A DNA stretch of 64,000 nt from Alishewanella metallidurans (GCF_036983985.1 NZ_JALAHQ010000003.1:186001-250000); one strand, 5' to 3'; positions 54,049-63,202 are shown, counted from the stretch's first letter. Numbers and translations are program-made. Notes: a model not told the origin generated them from the sequence alone.

Positions 54049-55335
54049 TTATTTGTGTTCGCGCGCTATGGCACGGTAGCCAATGTCGGTGCGGCAAAAC
54101 ATGCCGTCCCAACTTACTTTATCAGCAAGTTGATAAGCGGCTTGTTGTGCTGCAGTAACATTTTCACCCAAAGCGGTGGCACAAAGTACACGCCCACCAT
54201 TGGTAACGACAACACTGTTTTTTAACTCGGTGCCAGCATGAAACACTTTAGCATTAGCACTGTCTGCGTGGTCTAAGCCGTGAATAACCTTGCCTTTAGC
54301 ATAGTCGTCAGGATAGCCACCCGCCGCCAATACAACGCCTACTGCGGCATGTCGGCTAAACTGAATCTGTTTATCCGCTAACTCTGCTTTGCAGGCGGCT
54401 AAGCATAACGCCACTAAATCAGACTCTAAACGCATCATGATAGGTTGAGTTTCTGGGTCGCCAAACCGGCAATTAAATTCAAGAACTTTAGCACTGCCAT
54501 CGGGGGCGATCATTAAGCCAGCATATAAAAACCCTGTAAATACAATGCCTTCTCCCGCCATACCATTTACCGTAGGGTAAATAACCTGTTGCATTACCCA
54601 GTCATGAACAGTTGGCGTAACAACTGGCGCGGGTGAATAGGCACCCATGCCGCCGGTATTTGGGCCTTTATCGCCGTTATCTCTGGCTTTATGATCTTGC
54701 GATGAGGCAAAAGGCAGTGCTGTTTTGCCATCAACCATGACAATAAACGATGCCTCTTCACCAGTTAAAAACTCTTCTACGACTACTCGGCTGCCAGCGT
54801 CGCCAAATTTATTGCCAGATAGCATGTCGTCAATGGCTGCAAAAGCTTCGGCTTCAGTATTGGCAATAATTACGCCTTTACCTGCGGCTAAACCATCGGC
54901 TTTAATTACAATAGGTAAACCCAGCCTCTGCACAAAGGCTTTAGCTGGCGCGGTTTCGGTAAAGGTTTGGTAAGCAGCGGTTGGAATGTTATGCCGAGCA
55001 AGAAAATCTTTGGCAAAAGCTTTTGAGCTTTCTAATTGCGCAGCGGCTTTGGTTGGGCCAAAAATGGCTAACCCTGCAGCGCGAAATACATCGACTATGC
55101 CTTTAGCTAATGGGGCTTCTGGGCCAACGATGGTTAAATCGATAGCTTCTTGCTGAGCAAAGGCTAACAGTGCAGAAATATCATCAGCTGCAATGGCTAC
55201 ATTTTTTAGGTTGGGTTCACGTGCTGTACCCGCATTACCTGGCGCGACAAATACTTGGGTTACCAAAGGAGATTGCGCCGCTTTCCATGCTAACGCATGC
55301 TCGCGGCCGCCGCCGCCGATTACCAATACTTTCAT
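54049..55335 (-). CDS. purD: Phosphoribosylamine-glycine ligase (GAR synthetase)
   Basis: Second step of purine synthesis; ATP-grasp enzyme of 428 residues. Opening MKVLVIGGGGREHALAWK, then GPEAPLAKGIVDVF near residue 74, the ATP-grasp loop KADGLAAGKGVIIA near 143, and LEFNCRFGDPETQPIMMRL near 284. The neighbours are a nuclease downstream and an exported methyltransferase-like gene upstream, not purH, which is unusual. Confidence 0.97.
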   Translation of the reverse strand: MKVLVIGGGGREHALAWKAAQSPLVTQVFVAPGNAGTAREPNLKNVAIAADDISALLAFAQQEAIDLTIVGPEAPLAKGIVDVFRAAGLAIFGPTKAAAQLESSKAFAKDFLARHNIPTAAYQTFTETAPAKAFVQRLGLPIVIKADGLAAGKGVIIANTEAEAFAAIDDMLSGNKFGDAGSRVVVEEFLTGEEASFIVMVDGKTALPFASSQDHKARDNGDKGPNTGGMGAYSPAPVVTPTVHDWVMQQVIYPTVNGMAGEGIVFTGFLYAGLMIAPDGSAKVLEFNCRFGDPETQPIMMRLESDLVALCLAACKAELADKQIQFSRHAAVGVVLAAGGYPDDYAKGKVIHGLDHADSANAKVFHAGTELKNSVVVTNGGRVLCATALGENVTAAQQAAYQLADKVSWDGMFCRTDIGYRAIAREHK

Positions 55336-55361
55336 TTAACTTCCCGTCTTTTATTTAACAA

Positions 55362-56186
55362 TTATTTAGCTACAGGCTTGCGAAACTTTAGGGTCATTCT
55401 ATCGCTTTCACCAATAGCGAGGTACTTTTCTTTGTCTTGCTCTTTTAATTGCAAGGTTGGTGGCAAGGTCCATACACCGCCGGTATAGTCGGCCTTATCA
55501 TTGGCGTTAGCATTAATTTCGCTACTAGCTTCAAATATAAAGCCCGCTTGTTCGGCCAAAGAAATAGCCAGTTGCTGTGGAAAATAGCCGGTTTTTATCC
55601 AGTCGCCCGTCATTTTATCAGCGGGTAAACGATGTTCTACTACGCCAAGTACGCCACCTGGTTTTAGGGTTTTATAAAAGTCCTTAAAAATAGCGACCAT
55701 GCCATCGTCACCGCCATTGCTATACCAGTTATGCAAATTGCGGAAGGTTAATACCACGTCGGCGCTGCCTTCTGGAGCAATGTTGCTATGGTTGTTTGGC
55801 GCAAATTCAGTTAATTGCACGCGGTTATAAGCCGGATCGCTAGCTAACTTTTCCACAAAGGCCGCTCGGCCACGCTTGTAGTAATCAGAGGTAGTTGCTG
55901 CCGGAAAGTGTGCGGCGTAGTAAGTACCGCTTACGGCCAGCAATGGCGCTAAAATTTCGCTATACCAGCCAGCACCAGGTGAAATTTCTACCACAGTGCT
56001 AGTGGGTGTTATGCCGAAAAAGGTAAGTGTTTCAATAGGGTGACGATATTGGTCACGGCTAATGCTGCTGGCGCTGCGCGTTGAATGTTTAACGGCTTGT
56101 TGTAAATCGTCGGCATAATTATTCGCCATCGCTAATGGCGTTAACAGTAAGGCAGATAATACGGTGGCAAGTTTTATAGTTTTCAT
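55362..56186 (-). CDS. Exported class I methyltransferase-like protein
   Basis: A 274-residue protein with a clear signal peptide (residues 1-21, ending AMA) followed by a Rossmann methyltransferase-like fold: TVVEISPGAGWYSEILAPLL near residue 64 is the SAM-binding motif I, ADVVLTFRNLHNWY near 142 is motif IV-like, and LKPGGVLGVVEHR near 176 is post-motif. The COG4798 group has such signal peptides. Since SAM is not expected in the periplasm, either a different cofactor is used or the fold has been recruited for something else. It is 26 bases upstream of purD on the same strand. Confidence 0.85.
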   Translation of the reverse strand: MKTIKLATVLSALLLTPLAMANNYADDLQQAVKHSTRSASSISRDQYRHPIETLTFFGITPTSTVVEISPGAGWYSEILAPLLAVSGTYYAAHFPAATTSDYYKRGRAAFVEKLASDPAYNRVQLTEFAPNNHSNIAPEGSADVVLTFRNLHNWYSNGGDDGMVAIFKDFYKTLKPGGVLGVVEHRLPADKMTGDWIKTGYFPQQLAISLAEQAGFIFEASSEINANANDKADYTGGVWTLPPTLQLKEQDKEKYLAIGESDRMTLKFRKPVAK

Positions 56187-56346
56187 TGTCGTAAATCCCT
56201 GTCGTAAATGAGGCGTTAGTGTAGCAACAAAAAGTGGAAAATGCAGGCAGATAAATCGTCTTCATTAGATGGCCAGACTGCTATTTTCTCATCAACAATT
56301 GCATTCTGCTGTGTTAGAATACCTACCCTTTTATGCGGGAAACCTT

Positions 56347-57087
56347 ATGTTAGATCAAATCCGTATCATTCTTGTAGGTACAACCCATACCGGTAATATA
56401 GGTTCAGTCGCGCGCGCCATGAAAACGATGGGCTTGTCGCAGTTATGCTTAGTCGCGCCCAAAGAGCTACCAGATGGCCAAGCCTATGCACTTTCCGCTG
56501 GGGCCAGTGACATTTTGGCCAATGCCAAAGTATATGACACGCTACAAGCGGCCATTACCGATTGTGGCTTAGTGGTTGGCAGTAGTGCGAGATCGAGAAC
56601 CCTAAGCTGGCCAATTCTAGAGCCGCGTGACTGTGCAGAATTAGCAGTAAAAGAAGCGCTAACACATCCGGTTGCCATCGTATTTGGCCGCGAAAGTAGC
56701 GGTTTAAGTAACGAAGAGCTGCAGCTGTGTAATTATCATGTGTGCATACCGGCAAACCCAGAATATAGCTCGTTAAATTTGGCGATGGCGGTGCAGATAG
56801 TGTGCTATGAGCTACGCATGGCCTTTTTACCAAGCCAGCAACAGCCTGCTGTTGAAGATGATGTCGCCTATCCAACGAGTGAACAAATGCAGAGTTTTTA
56901 TCAGCATTTAGAAACCACCTTAAATGACACCGGCTTTATTATTAAGCAACATCCAGGTGTAGTAATGACAAAACTAAAACGTTTGTTTACGCGAGCCCGG
57001 CCTGAAGAGCCGGAATACAATATATTACGCGGCATACTAACGTCGGTGCAGCGTTTTGGTCGCAATACACCAAATAACAAGGAGTAG
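56347..57087 (+). CDS. trmJ: tRNA (cytidine/uridine-2'-O-)-methyltransferase TrmJ
   Basis: SPOUT enzyme that methylates position 32 of tRNAs. Start at ATG 56347 gives MLDQIRIILVGTTHTGNIGS, the family opening, and 246 residues as in E. coli; the frame reads open from 56269 but that part is unlike TrmJ. The knot motifs are VARAMKTMGLSQLCLVAP, PVAIVFGRESSGLSNEEL near 115-132 and IPANPEYSSLNLAMAVQI near 143-160. cysE follows after three bases. Confidence 0.95.
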   Translation: MLDQIRIILVGTTHTGNIGSVARAMKTMGLSQLCLVAPKELPDGQAYALSAGASDILANAKVYDTLQAAITDCGLVVGSSARSRTLSWPILEPRDCAELAVKEALTHPVAIVFGRESSGLSNEELQLCNYHVCIPANPEYSSLNLAMAVQIVCYELRMAFLPSQQQPAVEDDVAYPTSEQMQSFYQHLETTLNDTGFIIKQHPGVVMTKLKRLFTRARPEEPEYNILRGILTSVQRFGRNTPNNKE

Positions 57088-57090
57088 CCG

Positions 57091-57900
57091 ATGTTTTCTG
57101 GTATCAGAGAAGATATCAAAAGTGTGTTTGAGCGTGATCCAGCGGCGCGCAGCAGCTTTGAAGTATTAACCAACTACCCCGGACTGCACGCAATTTGGTG
57201 GCATCGCATTAGCCATAAGTTATGGCAAGCAAATTGGAAGTGGTTAGCACGGTTTTTAAGCACATTAGCGCGTTGGTTTACCGGTGTAGAAATTCACCCT
57301 GGCGCAAAAATAGGCCGCCGGTTTTTTATCGACCATGGTATGGGCGTAGTAATAGGCGAAACCGCTGAAATTGGTGACGATGTAACGCTATATCATGGCG
57401 TAACCTTAGGCGGAACCAGCTGGAACCCAGGTAAGCGCCATCCAACATTAGGTAATGGCGTAGTAATTGGTGCTGGCGCTAAAGTGCTGGGGCCTTTAAT
57501 GGTTGGCGAAAACGCGCGTATTGGCTCAAACGCGGTAGTGGTAAAAGATGTACCGGCAGGCGCTACTGTTATTGGTATACCCGGACGCATAGTCGCCAAA
57601 GCCGACACCCCTGTTAGCGCCGAGCGTAAACAATTAGCCCAGAAGTTTGGCTTCGATGCCTATGCGGTTGCGGCAGATAATCCTGATCCGGTAGCAAATG
57701 CCATCGGTAGAATGCTCGATCATATCCAATTGCTGGATAACAAAGTGGGTGAGTTGTGCCATAGCGTAAATCAGCTTGGCGGCAATGTTTGTGATCAGAT
57801 GCCCGTTGTTAATATTGAAGAAGAAGACTTCAAACTGGCCGAAGTGCGTGCAGCACAAGCGCGACAGCGCGATGTTGAAGCATTTGACCCAGATATTTAA
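57091..57900 (+). CDS. cysE: Serine O-acetyltransferase
   Basis: Makes O-acetylserine, the acceptor for cysteine synthesis; it supplies the cysteine that IscS uses in the operon downstream. It has 269 residues. The left-handed beta-helix of hexapeptide repeats is about residues 68-175 (IHPGAKIGRRFFIDHGMG, VVIGETAEIGDDVTLYHGVT with the catalytic His, and GGTSWNPGKRHPTLG). The C-terminal 80 residues are an extension beyond the short EpsC type, with a possible coiled region. GGAG precedes the start, three bases after trmJ. Confidence 0.95.
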   Translation: MFSGIREDIKSVFERDPAARSSFEVLTNYPGLHAIWWHRISHKLWQANWKWLARFLSTLARWFTGVEIHPGAKIGRRFFIDHGMGVVIGETAEIGDDVTLYHGVTLGGTSWNPGKRHPTLGNGVVIGAGAKVLGPLMVGENARIGSNAVVVKDVPAGATVIGIPGRIVAKADTPVSAERKQLAQKFGFDAYAVAADNPDPVANAIGRMLDHIQLLDNKVGELCHSVNQLGGNVCDQMPVVNIEEEDFKLAEVRAAQARQRDVEAFDPDI

Positions 57901-57918
57901 ACTGAACCTTAGCCCTGA

Positions 57919-57943
57919 ATACTTGACTAAATTACTAGGTTAT
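57919..57943 (+). promoter_or_regulatory. Upstream IscR type 1 site (half-degenerate)
   Basis: ATACTTGACTAAATTACTAGGTTAT-type 25-base site: the left half is identical to the second site 27 bases downstream, whereas the right half has lost the AGTCAAG symmetry. Likely a second, weaker IscR site. Confidence 0.6.
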
Positions 57944-57945
57944 TA

Positions 57946-57977
57946 ATACTTGACTAAATTAGTCAAGAAAGTAAAAT
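57946..57977 (+). promoter_or_regulatory. IscR type 1 site overlapping the isc promoter
   Basis: The dyad CTTGACTAAATTAGTCAAG within 57946-57970 agrees with the type 1 IscR consensus. It contains the -35 hexamer TTGACT (57950-57955); a -10 TAAAAT lies at 57972-57977 after 16 bases. [2Fe-2S]-IscR bound here would block RNA polymerase, giving the usual feedback on iscRSUA. Confidence 0.88.
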
Positions 57978-58004
57978 AGTGGCACTGTTTTCAGGGAGCA
58001 AACC

Positions 58005-58487
58005 ATGAGATTAACGTCGAAGGGCCGCTATGCGGTAACGGCCATGTTAGATGTGGCCTTACACACAGCAAGTGGGCCAGTGTCATTGGCCGATATTTCT
58101 GAACGACAAGGTATTTCTTTATCGTATCTTGAACAATTGTTTGCTCGCTTACGTAAGCAAGGTTTAGTAAACAGTGTGCGCGGCCCAGGTGGCGGTTATC
58201 AATTAAGCCGTGAAGCTATAGCTATATCGGTGTCAGACGTTATTGCTGCAGTAGATGAGTCTGTTGACGCAACTCGGTGTCAGGGTAAGTCGGACTGCCA
58301 AAGTGGTGCACGCTGTTTAACGCATACCTTGTGGAGCGACCTTAGTCATCGCATACAAGATTTCCTAACCAGCATTACGCTGGGTGAGCTGGTAAACCAG
58401 CAAGATGTACAGACCCTAGCAAAACGGCAAAATGGCCGCATTGCAAAGAACCCGGCAACTGATATTAAAGTTAGCTGCCAGCTGTAG
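58005..58487 (+). CDS. iscR: Fe-S cluster-sensing transcriptional regulator IscR
   Basis: Rrf2-family regulator of 160 residues. HTH at about 20-50 (SLADISERQGISLSYLEQLF), wing at 55-70 (VRGPGGGYQL). The cluster ligands are the three cysteines in DATRCQGKSDCQSGARCLTH (about residues 91-105) with the nearby His, spaced as in E. coli. It represses the isc operon when holding a cluster; two matching sites lie upstream. iscS follows after 17 bases. Confidence 0.97.
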   Translation: MRLTSKGRYAVTAMLDVALHTASGPVSLADISERQGISLSYLEQLFARLRKQGLVNSVRGPGGGYQLSREAIAISVSDVIAAVDESVDATRCQGKSDCQSGARCLTHTLWSDLSHRIQDFLTSITLGELVNQQDVQTLAKRQNGRIAKNPATDIKVSCQL

Positions 58488-58504
58488 GCAACACGGAGCA
58501 AAGA

Positions 58505-59719
58505 ATGAAGCTACCTATTTATCTGGATTACGCTGCAACTACCCCAGTCGACACTCGGGTAGCAGAAAAAATGATGCAGTTTTTAACTATGGACGGCGAG
58601 TTTGGTAACCCTGCATCACGTTCGCATCGTTTTGGCTGGCAAGCTGAAGAAGCGGTAGAAATTGCCCGCAGCCAGATTGCTGATTTGGTTAATGCCGACC
58701 CGCGTGAAATTGTATTTACCTCAGGCGCCACGGAGTCTATTAATTTAGCGATTAAAGGCGCCGCTGATTTTTACCACAAAAAAGGTAAACATCTGATCAC
58801 GGTTAAAACCGAACATAAAGCCACTTTAGATACCATGCGTCAGCTAGAGCGCGAAGGGTATGAAGTAACTTACCTTGAACCACAAACCGACGGCCTAATT
58901 ACTATTGCTATGCTAGAAGCCGCAATACGTAAAGACACTACGGTACTTAGCGTGATGTTCGTTAATAACGAAATTGGCGTGGTGCAAGATATTGCGGCTA
59001 TTGGTGAATTCTGCCGCAGCAAAGGTATTTTACTGCACGTTGATGCGGCGCAAGCGCCGGGCAAAGTAGATATTGACCTGCAAGCATTAAAAGTAGATTT
59101 AATGTCGTTCTCAGGCCATAAAGTATACGGCCCTAAAGGCATTGGCGCATTATTTGTGCGTCGTAAACCACGCATCCGTTTAGAAGCGCAAATGCACGGT
59201 GGCGGCCATGAACGTGGTATGCGTTCAGGCACGTTACCGACTCACCAAATTGTGGCTATGGGTGAAGCGTTTCGAATTGCCAAGTTAGAAATGCACGACG
59301 AAATAAAACGCATTACCACACTGCGTGACCGCTTATTAAATGGCGTAAAAGATATTGAACAGGTGTTTTTAAACGGGCACCGCGAACAGCGTGTACCGCA
59401 TATTACCAACATTAGTTTTAACTATGTTGAAGGTGAGTCACTGATAATGGCGCTAAAAGATATCGCGGTATCATCAGGTTCTGCTTGTACTTCTGCTAGC
59501 TTAGAGCCTTCTTATGTGCTGCGCGCGCTAGGTATGAGTGATGAATTGGCTCACAGTTCTATCCGTTTCAGTATTGGCCGCTTTACTACCGAACAACAAA
59601 TTGATCACACCATTAAAATTGTGCATCAAGCAATTGAAAAGTTACGAGATATGTCGCCGCTTTGGGATATGTATAAAGACGGTATCGATTTAAACACTGT
59701 GGCTTGGGTTGCGCACTAA
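58505..59719 (+). CDS. iscS: Cysteine desulfurase IscS
   Basis: PLP enzyme taking sulfur from cysteine for Fe-S clusters and tRNA thiolation. 404 residues. PLP lysine K206 in SFSGHKVYGPKG; catalytic Cys328 in SSGSACTSAS, both at E. coli positions. Starts MKLPIYLDYAATTPVD, with CGGAGCAAAG upstream. Second gene of the isc operon. Confidence 0.98.
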   Translation: MKLPIYLDYAATTPVDTRVAEKMMQFLTMDGEFGNPASRSHRFGWQAEEAVEIARSQIADLVNADPREIVFTSGATESINLAIKGAADFYHKKGKHLITVKTEHKATLDTMRQLEREGYEVTYLEPQTDGLITIAMLEAAIRKDTTVLSVMFVNNEIGVVQDIAAIGEFCRSKGILLHVDAAQAPGKVDIDLQALKVDLMSFSGHKVYGPKGIGALFVRRKPRIRLEAQMHGGGHERGMRSGTLPTHQIVAMGEAFRIAKLEMHDEIKRITTLRDRLLNGVKDIEQVFLNGHREQRVPHITNISFNYVEGESLIMALKDIAVSSGSACTSASLEPSYVLRALGMSDELAHSSIRFSIGRFTTEQQIDHTIKIVHQAIEKLRDMSPLWDMYKDGIDLNTVAWVAH

Positions 59720-59748
59720 GCGCGCTAGCTGCATAAGAGGTAACTATC

Positions 59749-60132
59749 ATGGCATACAGTAATAAAGTAATTGATCACTACGAAAACCCACGTAACGTTG
59801 GTTCATTTGACAAAGATGACGCCACTGTTGCTACCGGTATGGTAGGAGCACCAGCGTGCGGCGACGTAATGAAGCTGCAAATTAAAGTTAACGCTGCCGG
59901 TATTATTGAAGACGCTAAGTTTAAAACCTATGGTTGTGGTAGCGCTATTGCATCTAGCTCGCTGGTAACTGAGTGGGTTAAAGGCAAAAGCTTAGACGAA
60001 GCGCAGCAAATCAAAAATACCGACATTGCGCAAGAATTGGCATTGCCACCAGTGAAAATTCACTGTTCTATTTTGGCTGAAGATGCCATTAAAGCCGCTA
60101 TTGCAGACTACAAGCAAAAGCACGGAGGCTAA
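59749..60132 (+). CDS. iscU: Fe-S cluster scaffold IscU
   Basis: Scaffold of 127 residues on which [2Fe-2S] clusters form. The three cluster cysteines are in GAPACGDVM, YGCGSAIASSS and IHCSILAEDA; the LPPVKI segment just before the last is the HscA-binding motif. It follows iscS by 29 bases. Confidence 0.98.
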   Translation: MAYSNKVIDHYENPRNVGSFDKDDATVATGMVGAPACGDVMKLQIKVNAAGIIEDAKFKTYGCGSAIASSSLVTEWVKGKSLDEAQQIKNTDIAQELALPPVKIHCSILAEDAIKAAIADYKQKHGG

Positions 60133-60137
60133 CAACT

Positions 60138-60461
60138 ATGGCTATTTCGATGACAGCAGCTGCCGCCGATCGCGTGCGCAGTTTTCTGCACAACCGCGGT
60201 AAAGGCATTGGTTTGCGAGTAGGTATTAAAACTACTGGCTGCTCTGGCCTAGCTTATGTGCTGGAGTTTGTTGATACCTTGAACGAAGACGATGAAGTGT
60301 TTGAGCAAGATAACTTGAAGCTGATAGTCGATGGCAAAAGCTTAGTCTACATCGATGGCACCCAGTTAGACTTTGTCAAAGATGGCCTGAACGAAGGTTT
60401 TCAATTTAACAACCCCAACGTTAACGGCGAATGTGGTTGTGGCGAAAGTTTTACAGTATAA
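60138..60461 (+). CDS. iscA: Fe-S cluster assembly A-type protein IscA
   Basis: A-type carrier of 107 residues with the three conserved cysteines: one in KTTGCSGLAYVLEF near residue 35 and two in NGECGCGESF at the end (about 99 and 101). Five bases after iscU with a GGAGG site. Confidence 0.97.
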   Translation: MAISMTAAAADRVRSFLHNRGKGIGLRVGIKTTGCSGLAYVLEFVDTLNEDDEVFEQDNLKLIVDGKSLVYIDGTQLDFVKDGLNEGFQFNNPNVNGECGCGESFTV

Positions 60462-60476
60462 GCGTGTAAGGGCCGG

Positions 60477-61001
60477 ATGAATTATTTTCAGTTGTTTAAT
60501 CTACCGGCAACATTCGAGCTCGATTTAACCGAGCTCGGATCGCGCTATTTGCAACTACAACGTCGGTTTCATCCTGATCAGCACAGTGCAGGATCAGAGC
60601 GCGACCGGCTGTTGGCTGTGCAACAAACGGCGAATATTAACGATGCCTATTACAGTTTAAAGCAGCCACTATTGCGTGCTGAACATTTGCTGGCGCTTCG
60701 CGGTTTAAAAATAAGCCACGAACAACGCAGCTTCACCGATCCGGTATTTTTAATGCAACAGATGGAACTGCGTGAGCAATTGGCTGAAATAAGCCAAAGT
60801 GCTGATCCAGATGCCATCATCAACAGCATAGAGCGTGAATTACAGCAGCAAAAAAATCAGCTGTTGCAACAATTAGCAAATGCATTAGAAACCAAAAGTG
60901 CCGAGCAAGATCAACTCGCAGCAGACCTTATTCGTAAACTAAAATTTTTCTTTAAGCTTCAGTCAGAGCTGGAACTAATAGAACAACAACTACAAGACTA
61001 A
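60477..61001 (+). CDS. hscB: Co-chaperone HscB
   Basis: J-domain protein of 174 residues that delivers IscU to HscA. J domain at 1-75 with the HPD motif in RRFHPDQHSA, C-terminal helical IscU-binding bundle (about 85-174). A ribosome-binding site AAGGGCC precedes the ATG; hscA starts eight bases after the stop. Confidence 0.96.
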   Translation: MNYFQLFNLPATFELDLTELGSRYLQLQRRFHPDQHSAGSERDRLLAVQQTANINDAYYSLKQPLLRAEHLLALRGLKISHEQRSFTDPVFLMQQMELREQLAEISQSADPDAIINSIERELQQQKNQLLQQLANALETKSAEQDQLAADLIRKLKFFFKLQSELELIEQQLQD

Positions 61002-61009
61002 ACGACACT

Positions 61010-62860
61010 ATGGCGTTATTACAGATCGCAGAGCCTGGACAAAGCGCTGCGCCGCATCAGCACAAGTTGGCGGCCGGCATTGACCTTGGGACAACAAACT
61101 CACTGGTTGCTACTGTACGTAGTGGCGAAGCTAAAACGCTGTTAAATAAAGAAGGCTTGGATATGCTGCCTTCTATTGTGCGTTACACTAGCGACTCAGT
61201 AATAGTAGGTAATGCGGCCAAGTTAGCAGCAGTAGACGATGCAGAAAATACCATTCTATCGGTAAAGCGGTTGATGGGAAAAGGCTACAGCGAAACCTTG
61301 GCGTTAAACGATAAAGTGCCTTACCAACTGGTTGATCAACAAGGCTTGGTAGCAATTAACACCGTTCAAGGTGTAAAAAATCCGGTGGAAATATCGGCAG
61401 AAATTTTAGCTACACTGGCTAATACTGCAAGTGAAACCCTTGGCGGGGAATTAAATGGCGTAGTTATTACTGTGCCAGCCTATTTTGATGACTCTCAGCG
61501 CCAAGCTACCAAAGATGCGGCTAAATTGGCTGGTTTAAATGTGTTACGCCTGTTAAATGAACCCACAGCAGCCGCGTTAGCCTACGGTTTGGATTCTGGA
61601 CAAGAAGGCGTTATTGCCGTGTATGATCTCGGCGGTGGTACCTTTGATATCTCTATATTACGGCTGCGTCGTGGAGTATTTGAAGTGCTATCTACCGGCG
61701 GCAATTCAGCGCTCGGTGGTGATGATTTTGATCACGCTATCGTGAACCATCTGCAGCAGTTAACTGGTCATAGTAGCTTGTCACATCAAGCTATGCGCCA
61801 ATATTTAACGCTAGCACGTGATATTAAAGAGCAGTTAACCGATAGTGACAGCCTAAGCTTTATTTTACCCGGCAGCGATAAGTCAGCAACATTAACTCGC
61901 AGCGAAGTTGAGCAGTTAATGGCGCCATTGGTGAAAAAAACTATCCGCGCTTGTCGTCAGGTATTGCGCGACGCGAGTTTAACCACAGCAGACATTGTTA
62001 AAGTCGTTATGGTTGGCGGTTCAACTCGTGTACCGTTAGTACGTAGCGAAGTAGCCGAGTTTTTTGCAACAGAGCCTCTAACGTCAATTGATCCTGACAA
62101 AGTCGTCGCCATAGGTGCAGCAATTCAGGCGAATGTGCTGGTTGGTAACAAAGCGGACACCGATACCTTGTTGCTTGACGTAATACCGCTATCGCTGGGC
62201 CTTGAAACGATGGGCGGTTTAACCGAAAAAATTATTCCACGCAATACGGTAATACCGGTAGCGCGCGCGCAAGAATTCACCACCTTTAAAGATGGTCAAA
62301 CCGCGATGGCTCTGCATGTAGTGCAAGGCGAACGTGAGCTAGTTGACGATTGCCGCTCACTGGCGCGGTTTGAACTACGTGGCATTCCGCCGATGTCAGC
62401 GGGTGGTGCGCATATTCGTGTTACCTTTCAGGTTGACGCAGATGGTTTGTTAAGTGTTACTGCGCAAGAAAAATCAACCGGTGTGCAGGCCAATATTCAA
62501 GTGAAGCCGTCGTATGGTTTAAGCGACGATCAGGTTGCAACTATGCTAAAAAACTCGATGCAATATGCGCGACAAGATATGCAGCTACGCTTATTACGTG
62601 AGCAACAAGTAGAAGCCGAGCGCGTATTAGAGGCGGTATCTCAGGCGTTAAAAGCCGATGCGGCCTTGTTAGGCCCAACAGAGTTAGCCGCTATTCGCGC
62701 TGCGCTTGCTAATCTAGCTACAGTAAAACAGAGCGAAGATACCGCCGCGATCAAGGCTGCTATTGAGCACACCAACACATTAACTGATGACTTTGCTGCA
62801 CGGCGTATGGATCAATCGATCCGTACTGCGCTGACCGGCCATAACGTGGACGAGGTATAA
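61010..62860 (+). CDS. hscA: Hsp70-family chaperone HscA
   Basis: Specialised Hsp70 for cluster transfer from IscU. 616 residues. Nucleotide-binding domain with GIDLGTTNSLVATV near residue 24, VITVPAYFDDSQRQATKDAA near 150, YDLGGGTFDISIL near 205 and VMVGGSTRVPLVR near 335; then a substrate-binding domain from about 390. Little ribosome-binding sequence is visible, so it may rely on coupling to hscB. Confidence 0.97.
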   Translation: MALLQIAEPGQSAAPHQHKLAAGIDLGTTNSLVATVRSGEAKTLLNKEGLDMLPSIVRYTSDSVIVGNAAKLAAVDDAENTILSVKRLMGKGYSETLALNDKVPYQLVDQQGLVAINTVQGVKNPVEISAEILATLANTASETLGGELNGVVITVPAYFDDSQRQATKDAAKLAGLNVLRLLNEPTAAALAYGLDSGQEGVIAVYDLGGGTFDISILRLRRGVFEVLSTGGNSALGGDDFDHAIVNHLQQLTGHSSLSHQAMRQYLTLARDIKEQLTDSDSLSFILPGSDKSATLTRSEVEQLMAPLVKKTIRACRQVLRDASLTTADIVKVVMVGGSTRVPLVRSEVAEFFATEPLTSIDPDKVVAIGAAIQANVLVGNKADTDTLLLDVIPLSLGLETMGGLTEKIIPRNTVIPVARAQEFTTFKDGQTAMALHVVQGERELVDDCRSLARFELRGIPPMSAGGAHIRVTFQVDADGLLSVTAQEKSTGVQANIQVKPSYGLSDDQVATMLKNSMQYARQDMQLRLLREQQVEAERVLEAVSQALKADAALLGPTELAAIRAALANLATVKQSEDTAAIKAAIEHTNTLTDDFAARRMDQSIRTALTGHNVDEV

Positions 62861-62863
62861 CAC

Positions 62864-63202
62864 ATGCCACAAATTGTATTTTTACCCCATGCAGAGCTAT
62901 GCCCAGATGGAGCAGCATTAGAAGCAAAGGCCGGTGAAACGGTATTAGATGTGGCATTGCGTAATGGTATTGCCATTGAGCATGCTTGTGAAAAGTCTTG
63001 TGCTTGCACTACCTGCCACATTATTGTGCGCGAAGGTTTTTATTCGTTAAATGAAAGCGACGAGCTAGAAGACGATATGTTAGATAAAGCGTGGGGCTTA
63101 GAGCCTGAATCACGCTTAGGTTGCCAGGCTAAGGTCGCAGACGAAGACCTAGTTGTAGAGATCCCAAAATATACTATTAATATGGTGAGTGAAGGGCATT
63201 AA
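62864..63202 (+). CDS. fdx: Isc [2Fe-2S] ferredoxin
   Basis: Adrenodoxin-type ferredoxin of 112 residues that supplies electrons to IscU/IscS. The four cluster cysteines are in HACEKSCACTTCHIIV and RLGCQAKVADED. It begins three bases after hscA. No iscX follows; the terminator begins 26 bases after the stop. Confidence 0.97.
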   Translation: MPQIVFLPHAELCPDGAALEAKAGETVLDVALRNGIAIEHACEKSCACTTCHIIVREGFYSLNESDELEDDMLDKAWGLEPESRLGCQAKVADEDLVVEIPKYTINMVSEGH

